Counted from the stretch's first letter, positions 23,364 to 31,818 are shown. The stretch is 36,947 nucleotides of DNA from Clostridiales bacterium (GCA_012521895.1 JAAYLK010000089.1:1-36947), one strand, 5' to 3'. Notes: generated by a model from the letters alone, not told the origin. Translations and numbers: made by a program.

Positions 23364-24802
23364 TGACACACAAGCACAGCCACCTGGGCTTTGAAGCCTA
23401 CCCCCAGTCCCACCACGAAGCCGGAAATACCCAGATCTGTATGGTGAAAACCGGCAAGGGCAGCCAGTTGCTGGTGCAGGGCGAGAACCCCGGTTTTGAA
23501 GGTGAGTCCGTCATCCACGACGGCGTAACCGCCCTGCTGGCGCCGCTAAACCACCACAACGCGGGCAAGCTGCGGGAGGTCTTCCCCTTCACCGCGCCGC
23601 GGCCCGGGCTTGAAAACGGCTGCTCCATCGGCGTGGGCGACCGCCTGGGCATCGCCACACCGGGGCATCTGAAGGTGTTCGCGCGCTATCCCAAGGTTTT
23701 CCCCATCCTGGCGCAGCAGTCCATCCGCGAATTGAACCTCACCAAGCGCACCTATGAGGACGTGCTCAACGCCGCCAGCTTCGCGGTGTTCCGGGAAGGG
23801 TATACCTCCGGCTTTGGCGCGGACGGCGACCACCTGAAAAAGCCGGAAGAGATTGAGTACGCCCTGGGCTGCGGCTTTTCCATGATCACCCTGGACTGCT
23901 CCGAGCACATCCGCAACGACGTCCCCGGCAAAAGCCTGGAAGATTTGCAGAAAGACCCGCAGGGCAACGCCAACATCCAAAGCATTTATGCCGACAAGAC
24001 CTTTGACCTGGACGGCGGGATGCAGCTGCATTTCTCAAAAGAGGACGCCCTGCGCGCCGACCTGATTTATTCCAAGGCCATCGCCTTCATGGCACAGATT
24101 TACGAGCGCTATGTGAAAGGCCAGCGGGTGGACTTTGAAATCTCCATCGACGAGACCATGACGCCCACCAGCCCCAAGGAGCACTATTTTGTGGCCAGCG
24201 AGCTAAAGCGCCTGGGCGTTGTCTGCCAATCCCTGGCGCCGCGTTTTTGCGGGGAATTCCAAAAGGGCATTGACTACATCGGCGACCACAAGCAGTTTGA
24301 GGAAGAGATGAAGGTGCACGCCGCCATCGCCCGCCACTTTGGCTACAAGGTGAGCGTCCACTCAGGCAGCGACAAATTCTCCGTCTTCCCAGCGGTGGGC
24401 CGGCAGACCGGCGGCGTCTTCCACCTGAAAACCGCGGGCACCAACTGGCTGGAGGCTGTGCGCCTGGTGGCCATCAAGGACCCTGCCCTCTACCGAGCAA
24501 TGCACCAGTTTGCCCTGGACAGCTTCAAGGAAGCCAGCGCCTACTACCACGTGAAGGCCAAGCCGGAAAATGTGCCCGCCCTTGATACCTTGAGCGACGC
24601 GCAGCTGCCAGGCCTCATGGACCAGGAAGACGCCCGCCAGGTGCTGCACATCACCTATGGCCTGATCCTGACCGCCAAAAATGAGGACGGTACCAGCCGC
24701 TTCAAGGACGCGCTGTATGCCCTTTGGCACAAGTATGAGGACGATTACGCCGAACTCTTGTCCAAGCACATTGGCCGGCATGTGGATTTGCTGCTGAAAT
24801 AA
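23360..24802 (+). CDS. uxaE: Tagaturonate/fructuronate epimerase
   Basis: A 480-residue protein of the UxaE family, described in Thermotoga as interconverting D-tagaturonate and D-fructuronate. This lets galacturonate enter the fructuronate-mannonate branch without UxaA and UxaB. Recognisable phrases include TSGFGADGDHLKKPEE, ISIDETMTPTSPKEH and VSVHSGSDKFSVFPAVGR, with several His/Asp/Glu residues suited to metal binding. Two adjacent ATG codons (23360 and 23363) overlap the uxaC stop; either may be used. It is the last gene of the operon and is followed by a strong terminator. The family name is recalled from knowledge, not from a search. Confidence 0.85.
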   Translation: MMTHKHSHLGFEAYPQSHHEAGNTQICMVKTGKGSQLLVQGENPGFEGESVIHDGVTALLAPLNHHNAGKLREVFPFTAPRPGLENGCSIGVGDRLGIATPGHLKVFARYPKVFPILAQQSIRELNLTKRTYEDVLNAASFAVFREGYTSGFGADGDHLKKPEEIEYALGCGFSMITLDCSEHIRNDVPGKSLEDLQKDPQGNANIQSIYADKTFDLDGGMQLHFSKEDALRADLIYSKAIAFMAQIYERYVKGQRVDFEISIDETMTPTSPKEHYFVASELKRLGVVCQSLAPRFCGEFQKGIDYIGDHKQFEEEMKVHAAIARHFGYKVSVHSGSDKFSVFPAVGRQTGGVFHLKTAGTNWLEAVRLVAIKDPALYRAMHQFALDSFKEASAYYHVKAKPENVPALDTLSDAQLPGLMDQEDARQVLHITYGLILTAKNEDGTSRFKDALYALWHKYEDDYAELLSKHIGRHVDLLLK

Positions 24803-24819
24803 GGTTTGATTGAATGGAG

Positions 24820-24856
24820 AAGGCCGCCGGGGGAAATTCCGGCGGCCTTCGTTTTT
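24820..24856 (+). terminator. Terminator between the convergent pectin operons
   Basis: An 11-bp perfect stem AAGGCCGCCGG/CCGGCGGCCTT with an 8-base loop is followed by CGTTTTT. It serves the plus operon; the minus side has no clear T-run. Confidence 0.9.
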
Positions 24857-24869
24857 GACTTTTGGTTTT

Positions 24870-25670
24870 TTAGGGAGTTTTGCCCAAATAGGCCAAGATG
24901 CCGCCGTCCACATAGAGGATGTGGCCGTTGACAAAGTCACTGGCGCGGCTGGCCAGAAAGACCGCGGGGCCGACCAGGTCCTCTGTCTCCCCCCAGCGGC
25001 CCGCGGGCGTGCGCGCGCGCAGGAAGCTGTCAAAGGGGTGCATGCTGCCATCCGCCTGCTTTTCACGCAGGGGCGCGGTCTGCGGGGTGGCGATGTAGCC
25101 CGGGCCGATGCCGTTGCACTGGATGTTCCTGTCGGCAAACTCGCTGGCGATGTTCTTTGTCAACATCTTCAGCCCGCCCTTGGCCGCGGCGTAGGCGCTG
25201 ACGGTCTCCCGGCCCAGCTCGCTCATCATGGAGCAGATGTTGACAATCTTGCCGCCGCCTTTTTCAATCATTCCGGGCAGCACAGCCTTGGCGCAGAGGA
25301 AGGCCGCGGTCAGGTCGATGTCGACCACCTCGCGGAAGTCCTCCGCGCTCATCTGTGTCATCGGGATGCGCTTGATGATGCCGGCGTTGTTGAACAGGAT
25401 GTCAATCACGCCGATGGTATCCTGCACTTCCTGCACCAGCGCCTGCACCGCCTGCTCGTCCGTGACATCGCACACAAAGCCGTGGGCCTTGACACCCTCT
25501 TTTTCATAGGATTTTAAGCCCTTGTCGACGGATTCCTGGGTGCGGCTGTTGAACACGATGGTGGCCCCGGCTTTCGCCAGGCCGACCGCCATCGCAAAGC
25601 CGATGCCGTGGGCGCCGCCGGTCACCCAGGCGGTCTTGCCTTTTAGTGAAAAATAATCCATGGTGTTCAT
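24870..25670 (-). CDS. kduD: 2-deoxy-D-gluconate 3-dehydrogenase-type SDR (KduD)
   Basis: A 266-residue short-chain dehydrogenase. The NAD(P) site is TGGAHGIG (about 18-25), NNAGI is present, and the catalytic YAAAK motif follows the Ser of ICSMMSE. In the Kdu pathway it reduces 2,5-diketo-3-deoxygluconate to KDG. The phrase NNAGIIKRIPM is also common in gluconate 5-dehydrogenases, so by sequence alone IdnO-like activity is possible. The adjacent kduI and kdgK/kdgA make KduD the better reading. Starts at 25670 or three codons later are both possible. It begins one base after the kduI stop and is the last gene of the minus operon. Confidence 0.85.
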   Translation of the reverse strand: MNTMDYFSLKGKTAWVTGGAHGIGFAMAVGLAKAGATIVFNSRTQESVDKGLKSYEKEGVKAHGFVCDVTDEQAVQALVQEVQDTIGVIDILFNNAGIIKRIPMTQMSAEDFREVVDIDLTAAFLCAKAVLPGMIEKGGGKIVNICSMMSELGRETVSAYAAAKGGLKMLTKNIASEFADRNIQCNGIGPGYIATPQTAPLREKQADGSMHPFDSFLRARTPAGRWGETEDLVGPAVFLASRASDFVNGHILYVDGGILAYLGKTP

Positions 25671-25671
25671 C

Positions 25672-26502
25672 TTACATGATGTCCTTCATGGGGACGGGAT
25701 CCTGGTCCTTGTAGTCCTGGTTCTCACCGACCATGCCCCAAATGAAGCTGTAGGCGCGGGTGCCGCTGGCGGCGTGGATGGACCAGGAAGGCGAAATCAC
25801 GGCCTGCTCATTGCGCATGACGATGTGGCGGGTCTCATGGGGCTGGCCCATGTAGTGCATCACCAGGGCGTTCTCGGGCAGGTCAAAGTAGATGTACACC
25901 TCCATGCGGCGGTCGTGCATGTGGCAGGGCATGGTGTTCCAGACGCTGCCGGGCTTTAATGTGGTCAGCCCCATGACGACCTGGCAGCTTTGCGCCTGGC
26001 CGGGTTGGATGTATTTGCAGATGACGCGGTGGTTGCTCTCTTCCAGGGAGCCCAGCTCCACGTTTTCGCAGTCCTCGGGCTTGACCAGCACGGTGGGGTA
26101 TTCCTTGTGGGCGGGCGCGCTGTTTAGGTAGAACTTGGCGGAGTTGTTGTAATCCTGGCTGTCAAAAACTACATCCTTGCTGCCGCGGCCCAAATACATG
26201 CCATCGCGGTGGCGCAGCTCATACACCTTGCCGTCCACGGTAATCTTGCCGGGGCCGCCGATGTTGATGACGCCCATCTCGCGCCGCTCCAGGAAATATT
26301 GGGCGCGCAGCTCCTCACCTGCGGACAGCTTCAAGGCTTTGGTGGCCGGGTGGGCGCTGCCGACGATGATGCGGTCAATGTGGCTGTACACCATCTTGAT
26401 CTCATCTTTGGCAAAGAGCCCTTCAATCAAAAACTCGCGGCGCAGGGCCTGGGTGTCCATGCCCCTGACTTCGTTGGGAGATGATGCAAAACGAACTTCC
26501 AT
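25672..26502 (-). CDS. kduI: 5-keto-4-deoxyuronate isomerase
   Basis: A 276-residue cupin-like enzyme that isomerises 5-keto-4-deoxyuronate, the ring-opened unsaturated uronate made by lyases or GH105, to 2,5-diketo-3-deoxygluconate. The zinc ligands expected from E. coli KduI are all there in the right spacing: His194, His196 (CHMHDRRM), Glu201 and His243 (WSIHAASG). Length equals the usual 276-280 residues. GGAGGATTATC precedes the ATG. It is followed immediately by kduD. Confidence 0.96.
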   Translation of the reverse strand: MEVRFASSPNEVRGMDTQALRREFLIEGLFAKDEIKMVYSHIDRIIVGSAHPATKALKLSAGEELRAQYFLERREMGVINIGGPGKITVDGKVYELRHRDGMYLGRGSKDVVFDSQDYNNSAKFYLNSAPAHKEYPTVLVKPEDCENVELGSLEESNHRVICKYIQPGQAQSCQVVMGLTTLKPGSVWNTMPCHMHDRRMEVYIYFDLPENALVMHYMGQPHETRHIVMRNEQAVISPSWSIHAASGTRAYSFIWGMVGENQDYKDQDPVPMKDIM

Positions 26503-26560
26503 GATAATCCTCCAGTTTTATCGTACGGCCAAGCGATGTCGCTTGCCGCCAGAATCAAAA

Positions 26561-27592
26561 TTAACGCTGCACGCGGCCGGAACCGCTGCCCTTCATCAGG
26601 GCTTCCACTTCCTTTTTGGACACGCGGTTGTAGTCCCCCGGGATGGTGTGCTTCAAGCAGCTGGCCGCCACAGCAAACTCCAGCGCGTCCTGGGTGTTTT
26701 CATAGGCGTTGAGGCCATAAATCAGGCCGCCGGAGAAGCTGTCCCCCCCGCCAACGCGGTCAACAATGTCGGTCAATTCATAGCGCTTGCTGAGCAAAAA
26801 GTCCTTGCCATCATACAGGCAGGCCTGCCAGTCATTGCGGTCGGCGGAGTAGGAGCGGCGCAGGGTGATGGCGATTTTTTTCATGCTGGGGTAGCGTTCC
26901 ATGGCCTGACGGGCAATGGCCTTGTAGTTCTCCAGGTCCAGCTCCCCGCTTTCCACGTCGTGGTGGCCAGCGGTGATGCCCAGGCTCATCTGGAAATCTT
27001 CCTCATTGGCCACCACCACATCCACGTATTCCACCAGCTTGCTCATCACTTCCTGGGCGGTCTTGCCGTACTTCCACAGGTTTTTGCGGTAGTTGAGGTC
27101 ACAGCTGACGGTCAGCCCCAGGTCCTTGGCGGCCTTCACCGCTTCCAGGGACAGGTCGGCCGCCTGCTGGCTGATGGCCGGGGTGATGCCGGTGATGTGC
27201 AGCCAAGCGGCATGTTCAAAGGCTTTGGCCCAGTCGATGTCCACGGGTTTGGCCTCTGCGATGGCGCTGTGGGCGCGGTCGTAGATGACCTTGCTGGCGC
27301 GCTGGTTGCTGCCGGTCTCCAGGAAGTAGATGCCCATGCGCTCCCCGGCGCGCTTGACGGAGCTGGTGTCCACGCCAAAGCCGCGCAGCTGGTTGAGGCA
27401 GGCCTGGGCCAGGTCGTTGTCGGGCAGGACGGACACAAAGGAAGATTGGAGGCCATAGTTTGCCAGGGAGACGGCCACATTGGCCTCCCCGCCGCCAAAG
27501 GTTGCTTCCAGCATCGGGCTTTGCATGAAGCGCTCGTTGCCGGGGGATTTGAGGCGCAGCATGATTTCACCGAAGGTGACGAACTTTTTCAT
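26561..27592 (-). CDS. kdgK: 2-keto-3-deoxygluconate kinase (PfkB family)
   Basis: A 343-residue ribokinase-family sugar kinase that phosphorylates KDG to KDPG. Visible motifs: FGEIMLRL at the N-terminus, FGGGEANVAVSLANYG (PfkB signature 1) and DRVGGGDSFSGGLIYGL (signature 2, with the catalytic Asp). The DLNYRKNLW phrase is typical of KdgK. It lies 8 bases after the KDPG aldolase gene and 58 bases before kduI. The substrate assignment rests on both family and neighbours. Confidence 0.93.
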   Translation of the reverse strand: MKKFVTFGEIMLRLKSPGNERFMQSPMLEATFGGGEANVAVSLANYGLQSSFVSVLPDNDLAQACLNQLRGFGVDTSSVKRAGERMGIYFLETGSNQRASKVIYDRAHSAIAEAKPVDIDWAKAFEHAAWLHITGITPAISQQAADLSLEAVKAAKDLGLTVSCDLNYRKNLWKYGKTAQEVMSKLVEYVDVVVANEEDFQMSLGITAGHHDVESGELDLENYKAIARQAMERYPSMKKIAITLRRSYSADRNDWQACLYDGKDFLLSKRYELTDIVDRVGGGDSFSGGLIYGLNAYENTQDALEFAVAASCLKHTIPGDYNRVSKKEVEALMKGSGSGRVQR

Positions 27593-27600
27593 GGTTCCTC

Positions 27601-28557
27601 CTATTTCTGGATGAGGTGGACGCCAAAGCCCGCCACCGGATCTGTGAGGTAAATGAAGCGCAGCTTGCCATTGGCGTCGTACTTGGCGGTGCTGTCATCA
27701 AAGGTAAAGCCGCGTTTTTCCATGTGCCACTTGGCGCGCGGGACGGACAGGGTGCCCAGGGCGATGTGGCCGTTGGTGCCGGGGCCGCCTTGCTTCATCA
27801 TCTCAAAACCGCTGCCGATGAAGCAGTTGAACTTGGTGTTGCCAAGGATGGGCCAGCCGGTGATCAGGCTGAGGATCTGCGCGTCCTTCATGCCCTGCTC
27901 CGGGTTTTGGGCGTTGAGGCCGATGTGCGTAAGCTCCATCCCCAGCACCGCCTGCACTGCCTGGCGCGCCAGCTGCTCTATCCGCGCCCAGTCCTGGGCC
28001 TTGACCGCGTCATCGGGCACCATCCAGCTGCCGCCGCAGGCCAATACCTGGGGAATGCTGAGGTAGTCCTTGAGGTTGGCTTCGCTGATGCCGCCGGTCG
28101 GCACAAAGCCGATGCCCCGGTAGGGGCCCAGCAAGGCTTTGAGCAGTTTGACCCCGCCCAAGGGCTCCGCCGGGAAAAATTTGACAGCGGTGAGCCCCAT
28201 GGCCAGCGCGGCTTCGATGTCAGAAGGCCCGCTCACGCCCGGCAGGATGGGGTAGCCCTTGTCCAGGCAATGCTGTACGACCACGGGGTTAAAGCCCGGG
28301 GACACCAGGTAGCCAGCACCCGCCTTCATAGCGGCGTCCGCCTGCGCGGTGGTGAGCACGGTGCCCGCCCCCAGGAGGACATCGGGCAGCTGCTCGTGCA
28401 CCAGGCGGATGGCTTCCTCGGCGGCCGCGGTGCGGAAGGTGATCTCAGCGACCGGCAAACCGCCGCGCTGCAAAGCGGCGCAAAGGGGCACCGCGTCCTG
28501 GGCCTTGTCTACCTTGATGACCGGTACCAGGCCGGCCAGCGCAAGCTGCTGGAACAT
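27601..28557 (-). CDS. kdgA: KDPG aldolase fused to a C-terminal VOC/glyoxalase-like domain
   Basis: A 318-residue fusion. Residues 1-205 are a complete KDPG/KHG aldolase: VPVIKV, Glu38 in VAEITFRT, GAGTVLT, the Schiff-base Lys126 in AVKFFPAE, and PTGGI. It splits KDPG into pyruvate and glyceraldehyde 3-phosphate. Residues about 208-318 are a VOC-fold domain (LTHIGLNAQNPEQGM, then GHIALGTLSV and the closing GFGVHLIQK). The role of the second domain is unknown; it may handle a related sugar acid or a reactive by-product. It is the first gene of the minus operon. A plain KdgA is about 210 residues, so the extension is real and in frame. Confidence 0.93.
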   Translation of the reverse strand: MFQQLALAGLVPVIKVDKAQDAVPLCAALQRGGLPVAEITFRTAAAEEAIRLVHEQLPDVLLGAGTVLTTAQADAAMKAGAGYLVSPGFNPVVVQHCLDKGYPILPGVSGPSDIEAALAMGLTAVKFFPAEPLGGVKLLKALLGPYRGIGFVPTGGISEANLKDYLSIPQVLACGGSWMVPDDAVKAQDWARIEQLARQAVQAVLGMELTHIGLNAQNPEQGMKDAQILSLITGWPILGNTKFNCFIGSGFEMMKQGGPGTNGHIALGTLSVPRAKWHMEKRGFTFDDSTAKYDANGKLRFIYLTDPVAGFGVHLIQK

Positions 28558-28610
28558 TGTTAGAACCCTGCCTTCCTTTGGGAGTGTGATTGCCTATGGG
28601 TGATGTCCGC

Positions 28611-28639
28611 ATTATATCACTTTGGGATGAAAACATCCA
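28611..28639 (-). promoter_or_regulatory. Promoter of the kdgA-kdgK-kduI-kduD operon with overlapping inverted repeat
   Basis: On the minus strand, TATAAT (28611-28616) lies about 53 bases before the start codon. The -35 region (28634-28639, TGGATG) is poor, which suits an activated promoter. An inverted repeat GGATG-AAAA-CATCC (28625-28638) overlaps it and may be a regulator site. Confidence 0.5.
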
Positions 28640-28710
28640 TGTGCCCGGCTTGTCTGAAATGAACATCACCCCGCCGGTATTTTTCATGAGACGCTTCCAC
28701 GGTGTTCTGG

Positions 28711-28749
28711 AGAAAAACAAAGCATCCGCCGCAAAAGCGCGATGGATGC
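28711..28749 (-). terminator. Terminator of the antiporter gene
   Basis: On the minus strand, GCATCC...GGATGC forms a stem with additional inner GC pairs around the loop GCTTTT, followed by TTTGTTTTT. Confidence 0.8.
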
Positions 28750-28765
28750 TGTGTGTCAAAGTTGA

Positions 28766-30403
28766 TCAATAATAATTATCTGCGTCTGAACAGGCGCTTG
28801 AGGCCGCGCTTGACCGGCTGCCTACCTCCACCTGCAGCAGGATCACCTTGTCCCCCGCATGCAGCTGGGTGTCACCCAGGGGCACGATGACCTCGTCGCC
28901 ATTACGCTGCACCATCACCACCAGGCTGTCAGATGCCATGTCCAAATCCTTCACGGCCTTGCCATCCCAGTGATGGCCCTTGGGGATGGTGAACTCCGTC
29001 AGATCATGGCCGGTGTGGTCAAAGTGCTTTTCGCCGCCCAGCACCACCAGGTCGCCTTCCTGCAGGGTGATGTGGCCCCGGGGCGCCACCGTCCTGCCCT
29101 CACGCTCAATCTTGGCGACGATGAAGTCAAAGGTCAGCCGCAGGTCCTTCACCTGGCGGCCCACCAGGTAGCTTTTGCCGTGGATGCGGGTCTCCAGGAA
29201 GCCGATTTCAGCCTTGTCCTGGTAGTAGTTGAAGGTCTGCAGCACGGTGTCGTTGGGGTCCAGCATCTTCAGGGCTTTGGCCGCCGTGGGCATCAGGCTG
29301 CCCTGAACCAAGGAGCTGAGCACGCAGATGCCAAACACGATGTGGTAGATGTCCACAGAAAACTGGGCGCCGCTGTTGACCGCCAGGATGGCAAAGGCGA
29401 TGGCCGCGGCGCCGCGGATGCCCGCCAGGGAAATCATGCCCAGCTGCTTGTGCTTAAGCTTGAAGGGGAACATCAGCCCCCAGACGCTCAGGGGCCTGGC
29501 CAGGAGGGTCATGAAGAGCATGATGAACAAGGCGACAGGGAAGGCGGCGATGAAGTCCTGGATGTTGCTGAGCAGGCCCAATACAAAGAAGAGGGCAATC
29601 TGCATGATTTCGGTGAAGCCGTCAAAGAAGAAGATGATGTCCCTCTTGCCGCGGAACTGCTTGTTGCCAAGGTAGATGCCCAGGATGTACAGCGCCAGGT
29701 AGCCGTTGCCGCCGATGAGGGAGGCCGCGGCGAAGGTAATGAGCATGGCCGCCGCCATCAAAACAGCGGACAGGCCGTCCTCCTGGGTGCTTTGTTTTTG
29801 GAGGTACCAGCTAAACAGAAAGGCGAACACAAAGCCCACCGCCAGCCCCAGGGCCACCTGGGAGAGGATCAGCAGGGGGACGGACAGATCGGAGCCGATG
29901 ATGACCGAAAGGAAGACCATGGTCATGGTGTAGGCGGTGGGGTCGTTGGAGCCGCTTTCCAGCTCCAGCAGCGAGGCGGTGTTGTACTTGAGGTTGAGGT
30001 TTTTGGAGCGCAGGATGTTGGACACGCTGGCGAAGTCGGTGGAGCCCACGATGGAGCCCACCAGCATGGCCTCCATCATGCCAAAGCCCAGCACGAAATG
30101 GCAGAACAACCCCGTCAGCAGCGCCGTGGTGATGACGCCTAAAAAGCTTAGGATGATGGCCTCTTTCGCGACGGGCTTGGCCATCTTCCAGTTGGTGCCA
30201 AAGCCGCCGTAGAACATGATGACCATCAGGGCCACCGTCGCCAGGCCGTCCGCCAGCTGAAAATCCTGAAAATCCAGGCCCAGCAGGCCAAATCCCATGC
30301 CCAGCAGGATGAACAGCAGCAAGGCGGGGATCCCGTGCTGCTTGGACAGGCGGATGGCGAAAAGGGCAAGGATTAAAATGATGCCGATCAAAAGGTACTG
30401 CAA
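28766..30403 (-). CDS. K+/H+ (or Na+/H+) antiporter, NhaP2/CvrA type, with TrkA-C domains
   Basis: A 545-residue CPA1-type antiporter. About 12 membrane helices (residues 1-375) include GSTDFASVSNIL and the ion-site stretch ELESGSNDPTAY. A cytoplasmic part (about 400-530) has two TrkA-C-like blocks (LQEGDLVVLGGEKHF and LHAGDKVILLQVE). These suggest control by a nucleotide or K+. The last residues (GSRSSAASSACSDADNYY) look unnatural. Shifting by one base near 28825 gives a basic tail RQPVKRGLKRLFRRR and a stop at 28776, so a frameshift close to the C-terminus is likely. The core is intact. It is a single gene with its own promoter and terminator. Confidence 0.88.
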   Translation of the reverse strand: MQYLLIGIILILALFAIRLSKQHGIPALLLFILLGMGFGLLGLDFQDFQLADGLATVALMVIMFYGGFGTNWKMAKPVAKEAIILSFLGVITTALLTGLFCHFVLGFGMMEAMLVGSIVGSTDFASVSNILRSKNLNLKYNTASLLELESGSNDPTAYTMTMVFLSVIIGSDLSVPLLILSQVALGLAVGFVFAFLFSWYLQKQSTQEDGLSAVLMAAAMLITFAAASLIGGNGYLALYILGIYLGNKQFRGKRDIIFFFDGFTEIMQIALFFVLGLLSNIQDFIAAFPVALFIMLFMTLLARPLSVWGLMFPFKLKHKQLGMISLAGIRGAAAIAFAILAVNSGAQFSVDIYHIVFGICVLSSLVQGSLMPTAAKALKMLDPNDTVLQTFNYYQDKAEIGFLETRIHGKSYLVGRQVKDLRLTFDFIVAKIEREGRTVAPRGHITLQEGDLVVLGGEKHFDHTGHDLTEFTIPKGHHWDGKAVKDLDMASDSLVVMVQRNGDEVIVPLGDTQLHAGDKVILLQVEVGSRSSAASSACSDADNYY

Positions 30404-30466
30404 TCGGTGCTCCTTTTTAGTTGTAGTGTTAAAAACTGCATTCCGATCCGTTGTGGAATCGCGCTT

Positions 30467-30494
30467 ATTCTATCATAGTTTTGCACCCGGTCAA
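30467..30494 (-). promoter_or_regulatory. Promoter of the antiporter gene
   Basis: On the minus strand: TTGACC (30489-30494), a 16-base spacer and TAGAAT (30467-30472). Confidence 0.6.
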
Positions 30495-30500
30495 GCAAAG

Positions 30501-30531
30501 GAAAAACCGCCAAGACTTGCGTTTTGACGGT
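30501..30531 (-). terminator. Terminator of tRNA-Arg
   Basis: On the minus strand, the 8-bp stem ACCGTCAA/TTGGCGGT (one G-T pair) is followed by TTTTTCC, six bases after the tRNA 3' end. Confidence 0.8.
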
Positions 30532-30536
30532 TTTGG

Positions 30537-30613
30537 TGGCGCGCCCTAAGAGATTCGAACTCCTGACCTTTTGGTTCGTAGCCAAACACTCTATCCAGCT
30601 GAGCTAAGGGCGC
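30537..30613 (-). tRNA. tRNA-Arg(ACG)
   Basis: Cloverleaf read on the minus strand: acceptor GCGCCCT/AGGGCGC, anticodon stem TTTGG/CCAAA around loop CTACGAA (anticodon ACG, normally edited to ICG), T-loop TTCGAAT, discriminator G and encoded CCA. It decodes CGN codons. Confidence 0.96.
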
Positions 30614-30636
30614 AGGCGCTGTTTGACAGCCTGATG

Positions 30637-30665
30637 ATTATAACAGCGAATGCGCTTCCATGCAA
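30637..30665 (-). promoter_or_regulatory. Promoter of tRNA-Arg
   Basis: On the minus strand: TTGCAT (30660-30665), a 17-base spacer and a perfect TATAAT (30637-30642), placed 24 bases before the tRNA. Confidence 0.75.
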
Positions 30666-30674
30666 GCCTTCCAG

Positions 30675-31661
30675 CTAAATATTTTGCTCCATCAGCCATT
30701 TGGCCGTATCCTCCAGCGTTTGTCGGATGGGACGGGGCGAAAAGCCCAGGTCCCGCCTGGCCATGCTGCTGTCAAACAGGCTGTTGGCACGGACAGTGTA
30801 CAGGGAATACTCGCTGAAGATAGGCTTGACCTTGCGGATGCTGTACACCAGCTTCATGATGGGCAGGGCCAGTTTGGCCAGCCACACGGGACAGACCAGC
30901 CGGACCTGTTTTTTGCCGGTGATGTCGTGGAAGGCCTTTAATATGTCCATGATGGCGATGTACTCGCCTGAGAGCACATAGTCCTCCCCCAGGCTTTCTT
31001 TTTGCGCCAGGGTGACAATGGCTTGCGCCACATCGCGCACATCCGCAAAATTATAGCCGCCGTCCACCCCCATGGGGATGGCGCCGTTCATGTAGTCCAA
31101 AAACAATTGGGTAAGGTTCCCCTTGCCATAGTCCCCCGGCCCGCAGAGCCCGGCGGGGTAGGCGATGGCAGCCTGCAGTCCCTGCCTTGCCCTGGCCTCA
31201 AGCACCACCTTCGCCGCCATGGCCTTGGTCTTGGCGTACCAGCCCACCACCTGTTCCTCATCAAGGGTTTCAGGCTCCGCCATCACCTGGCCGTGGGGCA
31301 GTTCGGGGATGGCGTGGACCGAGGCCACATGCACAAGGCGCGCGCCGGTTTTCAGGCATTGCTCAATGATGTTTTTTGTGCCTTCCACATTAACCCTTGT
31401 GACCAGGTCCACCGGGCTCATGCTCATGGTGATGATGCTGGCGCAGTGGATGACGGTGTCTTGCGCTGTGACGCCTTCAAAAAAGCGCGCCAGGTCCCGC
31501 GGGTTAAGCAGGTCGCCCTCAATTTTGTCCGCCGCCTTTGGCAGATGGATTGCCAGGGGGTCCCCCGGCAACACAAGGGCGCGCACCGATTGCCCATGCC
31601 GGATCAAGGATTCCAAGGCCTTCCGTCCAAGAAAGCCCGCGCCGCCAGTCAGCAGAAACAC
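30675..31661 (-). CDS. NAD-dependent epimerase/dehydratase family protein (extended SDR)
   Basis: A 328-residue protein with an N-terminal Rossmann motif TGGAGFLG (residues 5-12), the Asp-containing GDLLNPRDL, and the catalytic YAKTK (YxxxK) after the Ser/Thr region. It resembles the 3-beta-HSD/dihydroflavonol reductase-like branch of extended SDRs, which act on diverse alcohols, sterols or sugars. The substrate is unknown. The start is GTG, preceded by GAGGTGAGG. It is divergent from a TetR-family regulator with a 157-base gap, so regulation by that protein is a reasonable guess. Confidence 0.85.
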   Translation of the reverse strand: MFLLTGGAGFLGRKALESLIRHGQSVRALVLPGDPLAIHLPKAADKIEGDLLNPRDLARFFEGVTAQDTVIHCASIITMSMSPVDLVTRVNVEGTKNIIEQCLKTGARLVHVASVHAIPELPHGQVMAEPETLDEEQVVGWYAKTKAMAAKVVLEARARQGLQAAIAYPAGLCGPGDYGKGNLTQLFLDYMNGAIPMGVDGGYNFADVRDVAQAIVTLAQKESLGEDYVLSGEYIAIMDILKAFHDITGKKQVRLVCPVWLAKLALPIMKLVYSIRKVKPIFSEYSLYTVRANSLFDSSMARRDLGFSPRPIRQTLEDTAKWLMEQNI

Positions 31662-31702
31662 CGAACCTCACCTCATTCTCTTTAGCAAAAACAGTGGACA
31701 GA

Positions 31703-31731
31703 TTGACAAATATCCAACATTACATTAGAAT
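31703..31731 (+). promoter_or_regulatory. Promoter of the TetR-family gene
   Basis: TTGACA (31703-31708), a 17-base spacer and TAGAAT (31726-31731), close to consensus. It gives a leader of about 80 bases. Confidence 0.7.
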
Positions 31732-31818
31732 TTGACGCGGTCACATGCAAGCATCACTTTTGCCACAAGGTGTCTTGAATCCAACTAATTCATACAATTC
31801 TTGCAAAATGGAGACAAA

